From Salinimicrobium sp. TH3 (lineage in GTDB: Bacteria > Bacteroidota > Bacteroidia > Flavobacteriales > Flavobacteriaceae), in NCBI RefSeq assembly GCF_026676115.1, contig NZ_JAPONB010000007.1:62001-126000 (forward strand): a DNA stretch of 64,000 bases, in the 5' to 3' direction. Positions within the stretch are counted from its first letter, which is position 1; every line of letters starts with the position of its first letter. Positions 23,915-33,770 of the stretch are shown here, in pieces. Position numbers and translations under genes: made by a program. The notes beneath the pieces are model-generated. The model saw nothing but the letters and a program-made list of their open reading frames with translations. It ran no database searches and was not told the DNA's origin.

Positions 23915-25783
23915 TTAACTTTCCATCTTCGCTCCCAATTCAAACCACCTCTCAGTTTTCTTTTCAATCTCGTCTTCGATCCTGCTTAATTCCACAGAAG
24001 ATTTTTCGATCTCTTCCGGGCTCAGGTCCTGCAGGAATTTCTTCTGGACTTCTTCCTTTTTCTTTTCCAGGTTATGGATCTCCTTTTCCAGTTTGTTGTA
24101 CTCCTTCTGCTCGTTATAGTTGAGGCCGGCGGAGGTGTTGCTTTCCTTCTTCCATGATTTTTTATCGGTAGAAGTTTCTGTCTTTTCAGCAGGAGCAGCT
24201 TCAGTACTGGCTTCGTATTCTCTATAATCGGTGTAATTTCCGGGGAAATCTTCGATCTCGGCTTTTCCTTTAAAAACAAACAAATGATCCACGATCTTGT
24301 CCATGAAATACCTGTCGTGGGAAACCACTACGAGACAACCGGGAAAATCGAGCAGGAAGTTCTCAAGCACATTCAGGGTAACAATGTCCAGGTCGTTGGT
24401 AGGCTCATCCAGGATAAGGAAGTTTGGGTTCTGGATCAAAACTGTACACAGGTACAAGCGTTTCTTTTCACCCCCACTTAGCTTCTCTACGTAATCGTAC
24501 TGCTTCTTCCGGTCAAAAAGAAAGCGCTCCAGTAATTGCTGTGCAGAGATCTGTCGACCTTTCTTCAGCGGAATATAATCCCCGAACTCTCGTATCACAT
24601 CAATAACTTTTTGTCCTTCTTTCACCTCAATTCCCCGCTGAGTATAATATCCGAACTTAATGGTTTCTCCGATAGTGATCTTGCCTGAATCGGGTTCAAG
24701 TCCTCCGGTGAGGATGTTCAAAAAAGTGGATTTACCGGTACCGTTTTTCCCGATGATCCCAATACGATCCCCCGGCTGGAAGTTATAGTTGAATTTGTCA
24801 AGCAACTCAAGGTTTCCAAAACTTTTAGACACATTATGGAACTCCACGATCTTATTCCCCAGCCGCTCCATATTGATCTCCAGTTGGACCTGGTGGTCAT
24901 TGCGGCGTTTGGAGGCCCTGTCTTTGATCTCGTGGAAATCCTCAATACGTGATTTGGATTTTGTGGTCCTGGCTTTGGGCTGGCGGCGCATCCAGTCGAG
25001 TTCCTTTTTAAAAAGCTGCTTTGCCTTATCTGTATTGGTTTGCTCTGTGGTGATCCTGTCCTCTTTTTTGTCAAGATAGTAGGAGTAGTTTCCTTTATAG
25101 GTATAAAGGTTCCCGTCCTCCAGTTCTACGATCTCATTACATACCCTCTCCAGAAAATACCGGTCGTGAGTAACCATAAAAATGGTAAAATTCTCCTTGC
25201 GGAAAAATTCCTCCAGCCACTCGATCATGTCCAGATCCAGGTGGTTAGTAGGTTCATCCATGATAATGAGGTCGGGCTTATTGAGGATCATTGAAGCCAG
25301 GGCAAGACGTTTCTTTTGTCCACCGCTAAGGCTTCCTACCTTGGCATGCAGGTCTTCCAGGTTAAGCTTGAAAAGAATTTGCTTATAAGTGGATTCAAAA
25401 TCCCAGGCCTGATGCGCTTCCATTTGCTCAAAAGCTTTTTGGTAAGCTTCAGAATCTTCCGGATTTTCCAGGGCCTTTTCGTAGCGCTCGATCACTTTCA
25501 GGATCTCATTATCTGAAGCAAAGATGGTTTGCTCTACCGTAAGCTTTGGATCCAGGTTTGGTTCCTGCGGAAGAAAGGCAGTGGTAATGTCTTTGCGATA
25601 GACCACATTTCCCGCATCGGGAGTATCGGCGCCCGAAAGGATGTTTAGCAGGGAAGTTTTCCCCGTTCCGTTCTTGGCTACAAATCCCACCTTGTCCCCT
25701 TCATTGATCCCAAAAGAGATATTTGAGAACAGTTCTCTTTCCCCGTAAGCCTTGGCTACATTTTCAACAGATAAATAATTCAC
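23915..25783 (-). CDS. ABC-F family ATP-binding protein (Uup-like)
   Basis: 622 aa from GTG at 25783. Two ABC domains are fused on one chain without membrane helices: Walker A GKNGTGKTSLL / signature LSGGQKKRLALA in the first and GKNGTGKSTFL / LSGGEKKRLYLC in the second, with LIMDEPTNHLD and LILDEPTNDLD Walker B motifs. A C-terminal coiled coil (about 555-620, rich in Glu/Lys, e.g. LEKEIHNLEKKKEEV) is Uup-like. Family members act on ribosomes or on DNA precise excision. The open frame extends to 25837, but the VNYLSVENVAKAYG N terminus is family-typical and a perfect promoter box sits just upstream of the GTG, so the shorter start is preferred. Confidence 0.93.
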   Translation of the reverse strand: MNYLSVENVAKAYGERELFSNISFGINEGDKVGFVAKNGTGKTSLLNILSGADTPDAGNVVYRKDITTAFLPQEPNLDPKLTVEQTIFASDNEILKVIERYEKALENPEDSEAYQKAFEQMEAHQAWDFESTYKQILFKLNLEDLHAKVGSLSGGQKKRLALASMILNKPDLIIMDEPTNHLDLDMIEWLEEFFRKENFTIFMVTHDRYFLERVCNEIVELEDGNLYTYKGNYSYYLDKKEDRITTEQTNTDKAKQLFKKELDWMRRQPKARTTKSKSRIEDFHEIKDRASKRRNDHQVQLEINMERLGNKIVEFHNVSKSFGNLELLDKFNYNFQPGDRIGIIGKNGTGKSTFLNILTGGLEPDSGKITIGETIKFGYYTQRGIEVKEGQKVIDVIREFGDYIPLKKGRQISAQQLLERFLFDRKKQYDYVEKLSGGEKKRLYLCTVLIQNPNFLILDEPTNDLDIVTLNVLENFLLDFPGCLVVVSHDRYFMDKIVDHLFVFKGKAEIEDFPGNYTDYREYEASTEAAPAEKTETSTDKKSWKKESNTSAGLNYNEQKEYNKLEKEIHNLEKKKEEVQKKFLQDLSPEEIEKSSVELSRIEDEIEKKTERWFELGAKMES

Positions 25784-25797
25784 GCAGTTATTTTTTG

Positions 25798-25824
25798 CAA
25801 AAGTAAGTTTTTTCAATGACCAAT
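25798..25824 (-). promoter_or_regulatory. ABC-F gene promoter
   Basis: On the minus strand TACTTTTG (25798-25805) is a perfect TAnnTTTG -7 box, 14 bp before the GTG start. TTG at about 25822-25824, 16 bp upstream, may be the -33 element; it falls in an aattggtcattg direct repeat. Confidence 0.6.
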
Positions 25825-27147
25825 TAACAATGACCAATTAGCCGGGAGCAAATTCCAAATTTTAAGCAACAAATTCCAGCGTTTCCTTTAGTCTCTCGTT
25901 AAAACTTGGGAATCACAAATCTTAAAAAAAAATAGCCAAAGGCCTATAGATAAAAGTTGATAGCCTCCATATGTCATTCCGACGGCAGGAGGAATCTCTG
26001 GTGGGAACGAGAGATTCTTCGCTCCGCAAAAGCTTCGCTCTGAATGACAGTGGAGTCACAACTGGCGATTTCTTTTCGCCACCCTAAAGGGAGGGAATCA
26101 CATGTGTTTTGAGAATATAATCAAAAGCCAAGAGCTAACAGCCAAAGTTTTTTGAAGAAAATTGTCATTCCGACGAAGGAGAAATCTCTTGTGGGAACGA
26201 GAGATTCTTCGCTCCGCGAAAGCTTCGCTCTGAATGACAGTATGGATTCAACCGGCGCTTCTTTTCCCCGCCCTAAAAGGAGAGAAGCGCAGGTGGATTG
26301 GGGAAAACAGCCAACGGCTAACGGTTAAGAGTTAATAGCTCTTTTATGGAAAATGTCATTCCGACGTAAGAGGAATCTCTGGTGGAAATGAAAGATTCTT
26401 CGCTCCTCAAAAGCTTCGCTCTGAATAACAGTGAAGTTACAACTGTCTATTTCTTTTTAACACCCTAAAGGGAGAGAAGCGCAAATATTGTGAAAAATGT
26501 CATTCCGACGTAGGAGGAATCTCTGGTGGGAACGAGGGATTCTTCGCTCCGCAAAAACTTCGATCTGAATGACAGGGTAATATGGCGCTTCCTTTTCCCT
26601 ATCGATGGCTATCGGGACAAAAGGGAGGAAGTGCAGAGAGTTTGTGAAAAATAGCCAAAGGTTTAAAAGCTAAAGGCCAATAGCTATATAATTAATTCTA
26701 AAGCAGCTCCGGAGGAGCGAAATATTTATAGAAAAAAGTGCTGAATAGAAATGAGCTCCAGAGGAGCGACAGAGAGTTGGATTCGTATCAGTTTGGAAGG
26801 CTCGACACGGATCACAGATCCTCGCCATGATGAAACCTATTCCAAAATATTCTGAAGTAGATTTCTAAAGCAGCTCGGGAGGAGCGGTACCTGCAGCTCA
26901 CCTGCGACGGTATAATTTCAAGCTCTAACAATATTTAAACCGCCAGCTAATATCCACAACTTAAAACCCTTTAAAACTAAATTGTTGATGATAAAATTAA
27001 GATTTGCTATGTTAGCCAAAATATAACAGCTTGAAGAGTCAGAAATGTTTTGGAATTCTTTAAGGCCAGGGACTAAAGGCAAACAGCTAACAGATTTTTA
27101 AATTTTTGAGCCTAAATTAATAAGAAAATAAAGCAGCAGAATAAACA
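25825..27147. repeat. Second array of family B palindromes plus AGCTCC hairpins
   Basis: No gene is seen. Four family B palindromes lie at about 25972-26049, 26163-26239, 26354-26430 and 26498-26574. They alternate with caccctaaagggagggaa / gcgcttccttttcccc hairpin units, as in the 21-kb array. Further right, an AGCTCCGGAGGAGCG palindrome occurs three times (about 26704, 26753 and 26873), each preceded by ttctaaagc or gaaatg. From 26930 to 27147 is AT-rich leader DNA before the fucose synthase gene. Confidence 0.85.
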
Positions 27148-28071
27148 GTGGAGAAAGAATCAAAAATATACGTGGTGGGGCATACCGGAATGGTGGGTTC
27201 GGCCCTAATGAGAAAGCTGGAACAGGAAGGATATAAAAATGTCATTTTTCGTACCTCTGCAGAACTTGATCTTACGAAACAGGAGGCTGTTGTAGATTTC
27301 TTTGAGGTAGAAAAGCCGGAATATGTGTTTATGGCAGCTGCCAAAGTTGGTGGTATAGCTGCAAATGATACCTACAGGGCCCAGTTCCTATATGAGAACC
27401 TAATGATCCAGAGCAACCTGATCCACCAAAGCTATGTTCACGGGGTGAAAAAGCTGCTGTTTTTAGCTTCCTCCTGTATATATCCTAAAATGGCTCCGCA
27501 ACCCATCAAGGAAGAATACCTGCTCACGGGAGAGCTGGAACCTACCAATGAACCTTATGCAATTGCCAAAATCGCGGGGGTGAAGATGTGTGAAAATTAC
27601 AACCGGCAGTACGGCTGCAACTTCATTTCGGTAATGCCCACAAATCTATACGGGCCCAATGACAATTTTGATCCTGAGACCTCTCACGTGCTTCCGGCAT
27701 TGCTGCGGAAGTTCCATGAGGCAAAGATCACAGGTGCCGAAGAAGTAGTGGTTTGGGGTAGCGGCGAACCCCGCAGGGAATTCCTGCATGTGGATGATCT
27801 CGCCACAGCCTGTATCCACCTTATGAATACTTATAATGGGAATATTAGCCTTAACATTGGCACGGGAGAAGACATAGCAATTAAGGATTTAGCTGCTTTA
27901 ATAGCGGAGATAACAGGTTATAAAGGCAAGATCATTTATGACCACTCCAAACCAGACGGTACTCCCAGAAAACTCCTCGATGTTTCTTTGGTCCATAGTT
28001 TTGGATGGTATGCAAGCATATCTTTGAGAGAAGGAATTGAAATGGTTTATGAAAAAGTTAAAAAGCAGTAG
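27148..28071 (+). CDS. fcl: GDP-L-fucose synthase
   Basis: 307 aa, extended SDR. It epimerises and reduces GDP-4-keto-6-deoxy-D-mannose to GDP-L-fucose with NADPH. The GHTGMVG motif is at residues 11-17, AAAKVGGI at about 64-71, the [15 protein letters not shown] segment at about 109-123, the YAIAK catalytic pair at about 137-141, and the family [22 protein letters not shown] stretch follows. The start codon is GTG at 27148. The partner GDP-mannose 4,6-dehydratase (gmd) is not in the window. As the first sugar gene before the export operon it probably supplies fucose to the glycan, though it is separated from wza by about 1.4 kb. Confidence 0.95.
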   Translation: MEKESKIYVVGHTGMVGSALMRKLEQEGYKNVIFRTSAELDLTKQEAVVDFFEVEKPEYVFMAAAKVGGIAANDTYRAQFLYENLMIQSNLIHQSYVHGVKKLLFLASSCIYPKMAPQPIKEEYLLTGELEPTNEPYAIAKIAGVKMCENYNRQYGCNFISVMPTNLYGPNDNFDPETSHVLPALLRKFHEAKITGAEEVVVWGSGEPRREFLHVDDLATACIHLMNTYNGNISLNIGTGEDIAIKDLAALIAEITGYKGKIIYDHSKPDGTPRKLLDVSLVHSFGWYASISLREGIEMVYEKVKKQ

Positions 28072-28169
28072 TAAATGTTTCTTCTTCCCTCTTAATACTG
28101 CCTTATAACAAATAAAGAGTTTAAACGTTATTAATTAACAGCTGTTGATTTAATATTGAAAAGAAATAA

Positions 28170-28199
28170 TTGACATATCACCTTATTTTATTTTATTTG
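28170..28199 (+). promoter_or_regulatory. Promoter candidate for outer-membrane protein
   Basis: TTG at 28170-28172 is followed after 19 bp by TTTATTTG (28192-28199), one mismatch from the TAnnTTTG -7 consensus. The spacing is ideal for a Bacteroidetes -33/-7 promoter, 27 bp before the ATG. Confidence 0.4.
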
Positions 28200-28226
28200 T
28201 AAACTTGTACTCCATATCCAATTCTC

Positions 28227-28925
28227 ATGAGAAAATATTTTTTTGCCCTCCTGTTCATATTTGCCACTACTTATACCGGCTTTTCCCAAACCACTTTTGA
28301 ATATGGCCTTAAAGGCGGAATTAACTACTCTATGGGCGGAGAGATCCAGGGGAATGATTCAAATACAACATATTGGGACGGAATTGCAGAAGGGGAAGGA
28401 GCTCTTGGATTTCATGGGGGAGTTTTCGGACAGGTCAACTTTGGGAAGTTCTTTATCCGACCAGAGGTGGTTTACAGTTCTTTAACCCAGGAATTTGCTA
28501 TTCCGAAAAGGGAAGAGAATACCGACTTTAATGTTCAGACCTTTACTATTCCTTTGATGGTGGGGTACAATATCTACGGTCCGTTGGATGTTTATGCCGG
28601 CCCGGTGTATTCCAATGTTTTGGATGCTCAAATTCCCGATGAGGAATTAAATGATCTAATTGTAGTGCAGAATACCCCGATAAATGCCCAAATAGGAGCT
28701 AAGGTGGAATTTGGTCGTTTTGGTTTGGATGTGCGATACGAACATTCATTGTCTGATGCAGAAAGACAGGAACTGGATTTTGTTAATACTGAATATGGGG
28801 GCAATCAGGGAGGAGCTAACAGAGCTTATTTTAATGATGCCCGACTTAATCAGGTGATTGTTAGCCTTATCTTTAAAATTGGTGGTCCCGGATTGAACGA
28901 AAGAAGAAGGAGAGCCTGTTACTAA
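28227..28925 (+). CDS. Outer membrane beta-barrel protein (PorT-like)
   Basis: 232 aa with a signal peptide (KYFFALLFIFATTYTGFSQ, cleavage about residue 20). The mature part consists of alternating amphipathic strands: FEYGLKGGINYS at the start, GGVFGQVNFGKFFIRPEVVYSS, FTIPLMVGYNIYGPLDVYAGP, and a final strand LNQVIVSLIFKIGG. This is the usual 8-stranded PorT/opacity-type barrel of Bacteroidetes. A short basic tail (NERRRRACY) follows the last strand, which is unusual for a barrel. The role is unknown. It stands alone between fcl and the export operon with its own promoter candidate. Confidence 0.85.
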   Translation: MRKYFFALLFIFATTYTGFSQTTFEYGLKGGINYSMGGEIQGNDSNTTYWDGIAEGEGALGFHGGVFGQVNFGKFFIRPEVVYSSLTQEFAIPKREENTDFNVQTFTIPLMVGYNIYGPLDVYAGPVYSNVLDAQIPDEELNDLIVVQNTPINAQIGAKVEFGRFGLDVRYEHSLSDAERQELDFVNTEYGGNQGGANRAYFNDARLNQVIVSLIFKIGGPGLNERRRRACY

Positions 28926-29466
28926 ATCAAGTGGGCAGTAGGCAGTGTTTTAGTGGGCAGTTTAATTTTTAGAACCAAGAGACAAGAATCAAGAACCAGG
29001 ATTTTTTAATTTTCAGTGTTCGGTGATCAGTCTTTTTTGAGAGCCAGATTTTCAGTAAGCAGTGCACAGTTTTTATGTTGGCAGTTTCTCTTTTTAGAAC
29101 CAAGAGACAAGAGTCAAGAATCAAGACTTTTTTCTGTTTAGTGACCAGTCTACCGGTAACTAAAGTCATTTCGAAGACTTTTGAGCGACTGAGAAATCTG
29201 CCTCAGCATTACTGAAAACTTAACTCCTCGCTCTCATGATGAGATCCCTCGTCGCATCTCCTTTCTGCCGAAAGTAATTGCTCTGTCGGGATGGCACCTG
29301 AGGAACCACAGGTATAACTCGGAACCCGTAACCCTCAACTTGCAACTTGCAACTAGAAACTGGCAACCGGAAACTGACAACCGGCAACCGGCTACAGGAA
29401 CAACCCGCATTTAACTTCATTTAACAAACTAAACCTCCATTTATTTTATTATTAACATTCAACACC
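28926..29466. repeat. Repeat mosaic upstream of the glycan export operon
   Basis: No gene is seen. It holds agtgggcagtaggcagtg and agtgttcggtgatcagt units (about 28928-29150), two copies of an agaaccaagagacaagaatcaagaa unit (about 28971 and 29096), and a complete inverted copy of the family A element from about 29164 (GTCATTTCGAAG) to 29303 (CTGTCGGGATGGC). A GCAACCGGAAAC-type tract lies at 29335-29400. The ten-odd short frames here are repeat-encoded and not considered genes. Confidence 0.8.
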
Positions 29467-29474
29467 TATATTTG
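29467..29474 (+). promoter_or_regulatory. Export operon -7 promoter box
   Basis: TATATTTG is an exact TAnnTTTG match, 20 bp before the ATG of the Wza-like gene, and is preceded by AT-rich DNA. It is the best candidate for the main promoter of the export and glycosyltransferase genes downstream. Confidence 0.55.
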
Positions 29475-29494
29475 TCTTTACCTATTTATCCCAA

Positions 29495-30283
29495 ATGAGT
29501 ATCAGGCATTTAATTGTTATTGTTAGTGTTATATCTTTTGTTTCTTCCTGTGTTCCCACCAAAAGGTTGATGTACCTGCAGGAGGATGGTGTGAAGACAG
29601 ATAGTATTATTAAAGTGGAGCGGATCCAAAAGCCATATAGGATTCAGGTAAATGATCTGCTGAGTATCAGGGTTAAAGCTATTGATCAGGATGCTGTGGG
29701 CATGTTTAATCCTATAGGGGATGAAAATCTTAATGCTACCAGAGAAGAAAGTTTATACTTTGATGGTTTTCTTGTAGATGCCCACGGTAATATTCGGGTA
29801 CCGACCCTGGGGGAGGTGAATGTTTTGGGTTATACCGTAGAGGAAGTGAGAGAGAAGATCGAAAAAGCCCTTTTAGAAGATTATTTTAAAGAGCAGGCAA
29901 ATATATTTGTTACGGTAAAGCTGGCAGGAATAAGATATACCACAATTGGAGAAATAGGTTCGGGGAGCCAGGTGATCTATAAGGAGCAGGTGACCATAAT
30001 GGAAGCCATTGCCAATGCGGGAGATATTACGGAGTTTGGAGATAGGACAGATGTGGTGATCGTAAGACAGTATCCGGGAGGGGAGAAAAGACATCACATT
30101 GATCTTACCACTATTGACGCAATGCGTTCACCCTATTATTACATTCAGCCTAATGATCTGATTATAGTTAATCCGCTTCCGCAGAAGGCGTGGGGAATAG
30201 GGACTACTGGACTTTCCAATTTCCAAACTGCAGCTTCTGTATTGGCACTTGTAATAAGTAGTATATTAATTTTTACCCGGTGA
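29495..30283 (+). CDS. Wza-like polysaccharide export lipoprotein
   Basis: 262 aa. A lipoprotein signal peptide ends in VSSC with the lipidated Cys at residue 19. The Poly_export domain is seen as YRIQVNDLLSIRVKAIDQDAVGMF (about 49-72) and DGFLVDAHGNIRVPTLGEVNVLG (about 90-112). An SLBB-like segment (TTIGEIGSGSQVIYKEQVTIMEAIANAGDITEFGD) follows, and a hydrophobic C-terminal helix (ASVLALVISSILIF) inserts in the outer membrane. It is shorter than E. coli Wza, as usual in Bacteroidetes. It would form the outer-membrane channel for the glycan. It lies 3 bp before the Wzc-like gene. Confidence 0.93.
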   Translation: MSIRHLIVIVSVISFVSSCVPTKRLMYLQEDGVKTDSIIKVERIQKPYRIQVNDLLSIRVKAIDQDAVGMFNPIGDENLNATREESLYFDGFLVDAHGNIRVPTLGEVNVLGYTVEEVREKIEKALLEDYFKEQANIFVTVKLAGIRYTTIGEIGSGSQVIYKEQVTIMEAIANAGDITEFGDRTDVVIVRQYPGGEKRHHIDLTTIDAMRSPYYYIQPNDLIIVNPLPQKAWGIGTTGLSNFQTAASVLALVISSILIFTR

Positions 30284-30286
30284 TGT

Positions 30287-32755
30287 ATGGCACATGAAGA
30301 TGATCATATTAGTGACGTAGGTACTACCTTTGATTTTAAAGGTTTTGTACTAAAGGTTTTTAGTTACTGGCAGCTTATTTTACTTTCCATAGCTATAAGC
30401 GTGGGGGTGGCATATTATAATAATGTCAGAAAATTACCTGTTTATCAACTGGGAAATTCCATTTCCATTAAGGACGATCAGAATCCTTTTTTTACCAGCA
30501 ATACCAGTCTCACTTTTAACTGGGGAGGGACTTCTGATAAAGTAAATACAGCCATGACTATTCTTCGTTCCCGTTCGCATAACGAGGAGGTGGTGGAGCG
30601 GCTACAATATTATATTGGATACCAGCAGGACGGGGAGTATCAAAGGGTAAATGCGTATGGCTTCACCCCCTTCAAAGTAGTGGCCGATACCGCAGCATAT
30701 CAGGGATTGGGAAAAACCTTTACCATACGTTTTAAAGATCCGGAAACTTTTACCTTAAGTACTAATTTTTCAGGTGGGAACACTTCCGTTTTTAATTATG
30801 CTACCAAAGAATATTCCACCGTAGTGGTAGAAGACGGGGAGTTCAAGAGGGAGTACAGGCTCAATGAGCCAATAAATTTACCATTTTTCAATGGTAAGCT
30901 GGTGGCAACCCAACTTGCACCCGTAATTGATAAGCCATTTTATGTGCAGTTCCGGCATTTTGATGGTACTGTTGGCCGGTTCAGAGGAGTGTCTGTAAAT
31001 CCACAGAACCAGGGGGCTTCTGTATTAAATCTTTCCATGACAGGCGATAACAAGGCCGAAATTGTAGATTACCTTAACGGAACTGTGAGGGTGCTGAGTC
31101 AGAACATGTTGGAACGGAAGAATCTCTTTGCGACCAAAACTATTAGGTTCATTGACAGTTCGCTAAACGTGAAGGCACTGGAGCTCCAGGTAGTGGAGGA
31201 TGAATTAAATAATTTTAGAAATAAGAATTCTATCCTTGATATTTCTGCAGAAAGTAGTCAATTAAATTCAGAACTCACGGCCCTGGATGTGCGGAAAGAA
31301 AATATTGCCCGGCAACTGGCGTATTACGAAACCCTGCAGGACTATCTTCGAACTCGCAGCGATTATTCAGATGTTCCGGCACCTTCGGTAGCCGGAATTG
31401 ACGAAGGAAGTATAGTGAGAGGTGTGGGGCGTATTTTAGCTCTTGCTGAAGAAAGACGGAAGTACGAATATTCTTTACAGGAGGATTCGCCGGTTTTTAA
31501 GGATATAGACCGGCAGATCAATGCTGTTAAAGATGTATTGCTGGAGAATATGGCATCTTCTCAAGGCCTTCTTAGATCTGAGCTACGGGATATTAACAGG
31601 GACATAGCATTGGCAGAAGGAGAAATTAAAAAATTGCCTCAGGAAGAACAGGACCTGCTCAAGATCCAGAGAAAGTATACCATTAGCGAACGCACCTATA
31701 ACATGTTCCTGGAAAAACGCAGTGAGGCCGGACTTATTAAAGCAGCCAACGTGAGTGACGTGATGGTGATCGATACTGCCAAAGATACCGGAGGCGGACA
31801 AATTGGTCCCAACACGCAGCTAAATTACGTTATGGCTTTAATGGTCGGCGGAATGATCCCGCTAACCTTCGTATTCCTGCTGGTTTTCCTTAATACTAAC
31901 GTGCACAATGCCCAGGAGGTTACCAGACTTTCTCCTATTCCAATTCTGGGAATGATAGGTAAGAGTCGTATGGATACCAATCTTGCGGTTTTTAACAAAC
32001 CTAAGTCAGCCATTGCCGAAGGGTTTCGGGGGTTGAGGTCGAGTCTGCAATTCATGTATAAAAAGCAGGGGGTTAAAGGTTCTAAAACAGTTCTTATTAC
32101 CTCTTCAGTTTCCGGGGAAGGTAAAACTTTTTGCGCCATGAACCTGGCAACAGTATTTGCCCTGAGTGAAAAGAAAACCGTGCTGATAGGTGCCGATTTA
32201 AGGAAGCCAAAGATCTTTGATGATTTCAAGATCAACAATGATGTAGGTGTTGTTAACTATTTAATTGGGCAGGAGTCACTGGAAAATATCATTCAGCCGA
32301 GTATGGTGCCGCATCTTGATGTGATCACCGCCGGGCCTATTCCCCCAAACCCTTCAGAGCTACTCATGAACGAGCAGATGGAAACCCTCATGAATGAACT
32401 TAAGGAGCGGTATGATTATATTATCATGGATACCCCGCCGGTAGGAGTGGTTGCCGATGCACTCAACCTTATAAAATATGCCGATGCCACATTATATCTC
32501 ATCCGCCAGGATTACACCAAACGCGGGATGCTGGAGGTGATCAATGAAAAGTACAACAAAGGCGAGATCAAAAATATAAGCTTCGTGCTCAACCATTTCG
32601 TGCACCGTGCAAAATACGGTTACGGTTATGGCTACGGTTACGGTTATGGATACGGCTATGGTTATGGCCAGTATGGGAAAGGCTATGGGCAGCAGGATAC
32701 TCGCAAAAGCAAATTGAAGAAGAAGTGGAGGGAGGTACTTCGTAACTTCGAATAA
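30287..32755 (+). CDS. Wzc-like polysaccharide co-polymerase and tyrosine kinase
   Basis: 822 aa. The N-terminal Wzz domain has a first membrane helix (YWQLILLSIAISVGVAYYNN, about 25-44) and a second (YVMALMVGGMIPLTFVFLLVF, about 515-535), with a long periplasmic coiled-coil section between them. The cytosolic BY-kinase domain shows Walker A SSVSGEGKT (about 607-615), Walker A' VLIGADLRKPK and Walker B YIIMDTPP. The C-terminal tail holds nine consecutive Tyr-Gly pairs plus two more Tyr (11 Tyr within residues 777-800), the autophosphorylated Tyr cluster, followed by a basic end. It is expected to control glycan chain export or length together with the Wza-like protein just upstream. Confidence 0.94.
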   Translation: MAHEDDHISDVGTTFDFKGFVLKVFSYWQLILLSIAISVGVAYYNNVRKLPVYQLGNSISIKDDQNPFFTSNTSLTFNWGGTSDKVNTAMTILRSRSHNEEVVERLQYYIGYQQDGEYQRVNAYGFTPFKVVADTAAYQGLGKTFTIRFKDPETFTLSTNFSGGNTSVFNYATKEYSTVVVEDGEFKREYRLNEPINLPFFNGKLVATQLAPVIDKPFYVQFRHFDGTVGRFRGVSVNPQNQGASVLNLSMTGDNKAEIVDYLNGTVRVLSQNMLERKNLFATKTIRFIDSSLNVKALELQVVEDELNNFRNKNSILDISAESSQLNSELTALDVRKENIARQLAYYETLQDYLRTRSDYSDVPAPSVAGIDEGSIVRGVGRILALAEERRKYEYSLQEDSPVFKDIDRQINAVKDVLLENMASSQGLLRSELRDINRDIALAEGEIKKLPQEEQDLLKIQRKYTISERTYNMFLEKRSEAGLIKAANVSDVMVIDTAKDTGGGQIGPNTQLNYVMALMVGGMIPLTFVFLLVFLNTNVHNAQEVTRLSPIPILGMIGKSRMDTNLAVFNKPKSAIAEGFRGLRSSLQFMYKKQGVKGSKTVLITSSVSGEGKTFCAMNLATVFALSEKKTVLIGADLRKPKIFDDFKINNDVGVVNYLIGQESLENIIQPSMVPHLDVITAGPIPPNPSELLMNEQMETLMNELKERYDYIIMDTPPVGVVADALNLIKYADATLYLIRQDYTKRGMLEVINEKYNKGEIKNISFVLNHFVHRAKYGYGYGYGYGYGYGYGYGQYGKGYGQQDTRKSKLKKKWREVLRNFE
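32615..32688 (+). repeat. GGTTAC/GGTTAT hexanucleotide repeat coding (Gly-Tyr)n
   Basis: Nine near-perfect hexamers of the form TAYGGN encode alternating Tyr and Gly at the end of the Wzc-like kinase. Slippage in multiples of 6 bp would change the number of phosphorylatable Tyr without breaking the frame. Confidence 0.9.
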
Positions 32756-32874
32756 TCTTATGAACTGGAATAGTACAAAAAATAATCGTCCTAATCCCAT
32801 CGGAGACAGCAAACGGAAAACAGCAAACGAAAGGCTGTAATCGGAAAATCCTACCAAAAAACAACAAACTACCC

Positions 32875-33735
32875 TTGACTGAACCCAACGACAACTGGCT
32901 CTACGAAATCACCCCAAAGCGGAAGCTGATCGACCTTAATTTTAAGGAGATATGGCGCTATCGCGACTTGTTGTTTTTATTTGTGAAGCGGGATATTGTG
33001 ACCGTATATAAACAGACGATCTTGGGGCCGTTGTGGTATTTTATTCAGCCGCTATTTACTTCAGTGATTTTCACGCTGGTCTTTAATAACATAGCAAATA
33101 TTCCTACTGGTGAGGTTCCTGCATTTCTTTTTAATTTAACCGGGATCACGGCCTGGAATTATTTCAGCCAGTGCCTTACCGGTACTTCGAGCACTTTTAC
33201 GGCAAATGCAGGGATTTTTGGGAAAGTTTATTTCCCCCGGGCAATAATGCCTTTGAAGACGGTCATTTCCAATCTTTTTAAGTTTGGTATTCAATTATTC
33301 ATATTGATCATTTTTTATTGTTACTATTTGTTTAATGGGTTTGAACTGAGTCCCAATTCCAATTTGCTTTTGTTTCCCATTTATGTGCTGATGATGGCTT
33401 TGCTTGGTTTGGGTGCCGGAATGACGATTTCTGCTTTAACTACGAAGTACAGGGACCTAACGGTACTTGTAGGTTTCGCAACCACTTTATTGATGTATAT
33501 TTCGGCCGTACCATATCCTTTGAGCGAAGTCTCTAAAGAAGTTCCGGATCTCGTATGGCTGGTAAAATATAACCCGCTGGCACAGATCATAGAAGGCTTC
33601 AGGTATATGGTTCTGGATACCGGAACCTTCACCACAGCCGGGTTTTTATATACACTCGGAGTTTCTGTGGTGATGTTTTTGTTTGGGCTTATTGTTTTCA
33701 ATAAAACGGAAAAGAACTTTATTGATACAGTTTAA
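32875..33735 (+). CDS. wzm: ABC-2 type polysaccharide/O-antigen export permease (Wzm-like)
   Basis: 286 aa, six transmembrane helices in the ABC-2 permease layout. The conserved amphipathic N terminus LNFKEIWRYRDLLFLFVKRDIVTVYKQTILGPLWYFIQPL is characteristic of Wzm/KpsM/TagG permeases and contacts the ATPase. The start is TTG at 32875; no nearer ATG gives a complete N terminus. It is separated by about 119 bp from the Wzc-like gene and 35 bp from the Wzt-like ATPase. It would move an undecaprenyl-linked glycan across the inner membrane. Confidence 0.94.
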   Translation: MTEPNDNWLYEITPKRKLIDLNFKEIWRYRDLLFLFVKRDIVTVYKQTILGPLWYFIQPLFTSVIFTLVFNNIANIPTGEVPAFLFNLTGITAWNYFSQCLTGTSSTFTANAGIFGKVYFPRAIMPLKTVISNLFKFGIQLFILIIFYCYYLFNGFELSPNSNLLLFPIYVLMMALLGLGAGMTISALTTKYRDLTVLVGFATTLLMYISAVPYPLSEVSKEVPDLVWLVKYNPLAQIIEGFRYMVLDTGTFTTAGFLYTLGVSVVMFLFGLIVFNKTEKNFIDTV

Positions 33736-33770
33736 TTTATTTTCTGTGTCAAAAACTTAATTTGCATCCA

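Noticed and set aside
25784-25837. Longer N terminus for the ABC-F protein
   Set aside because: The extra 18 residues lie across a perfect TAnnTTTG promoter box and repeat DNA; the GTG at 25783 gives the family-typical start.
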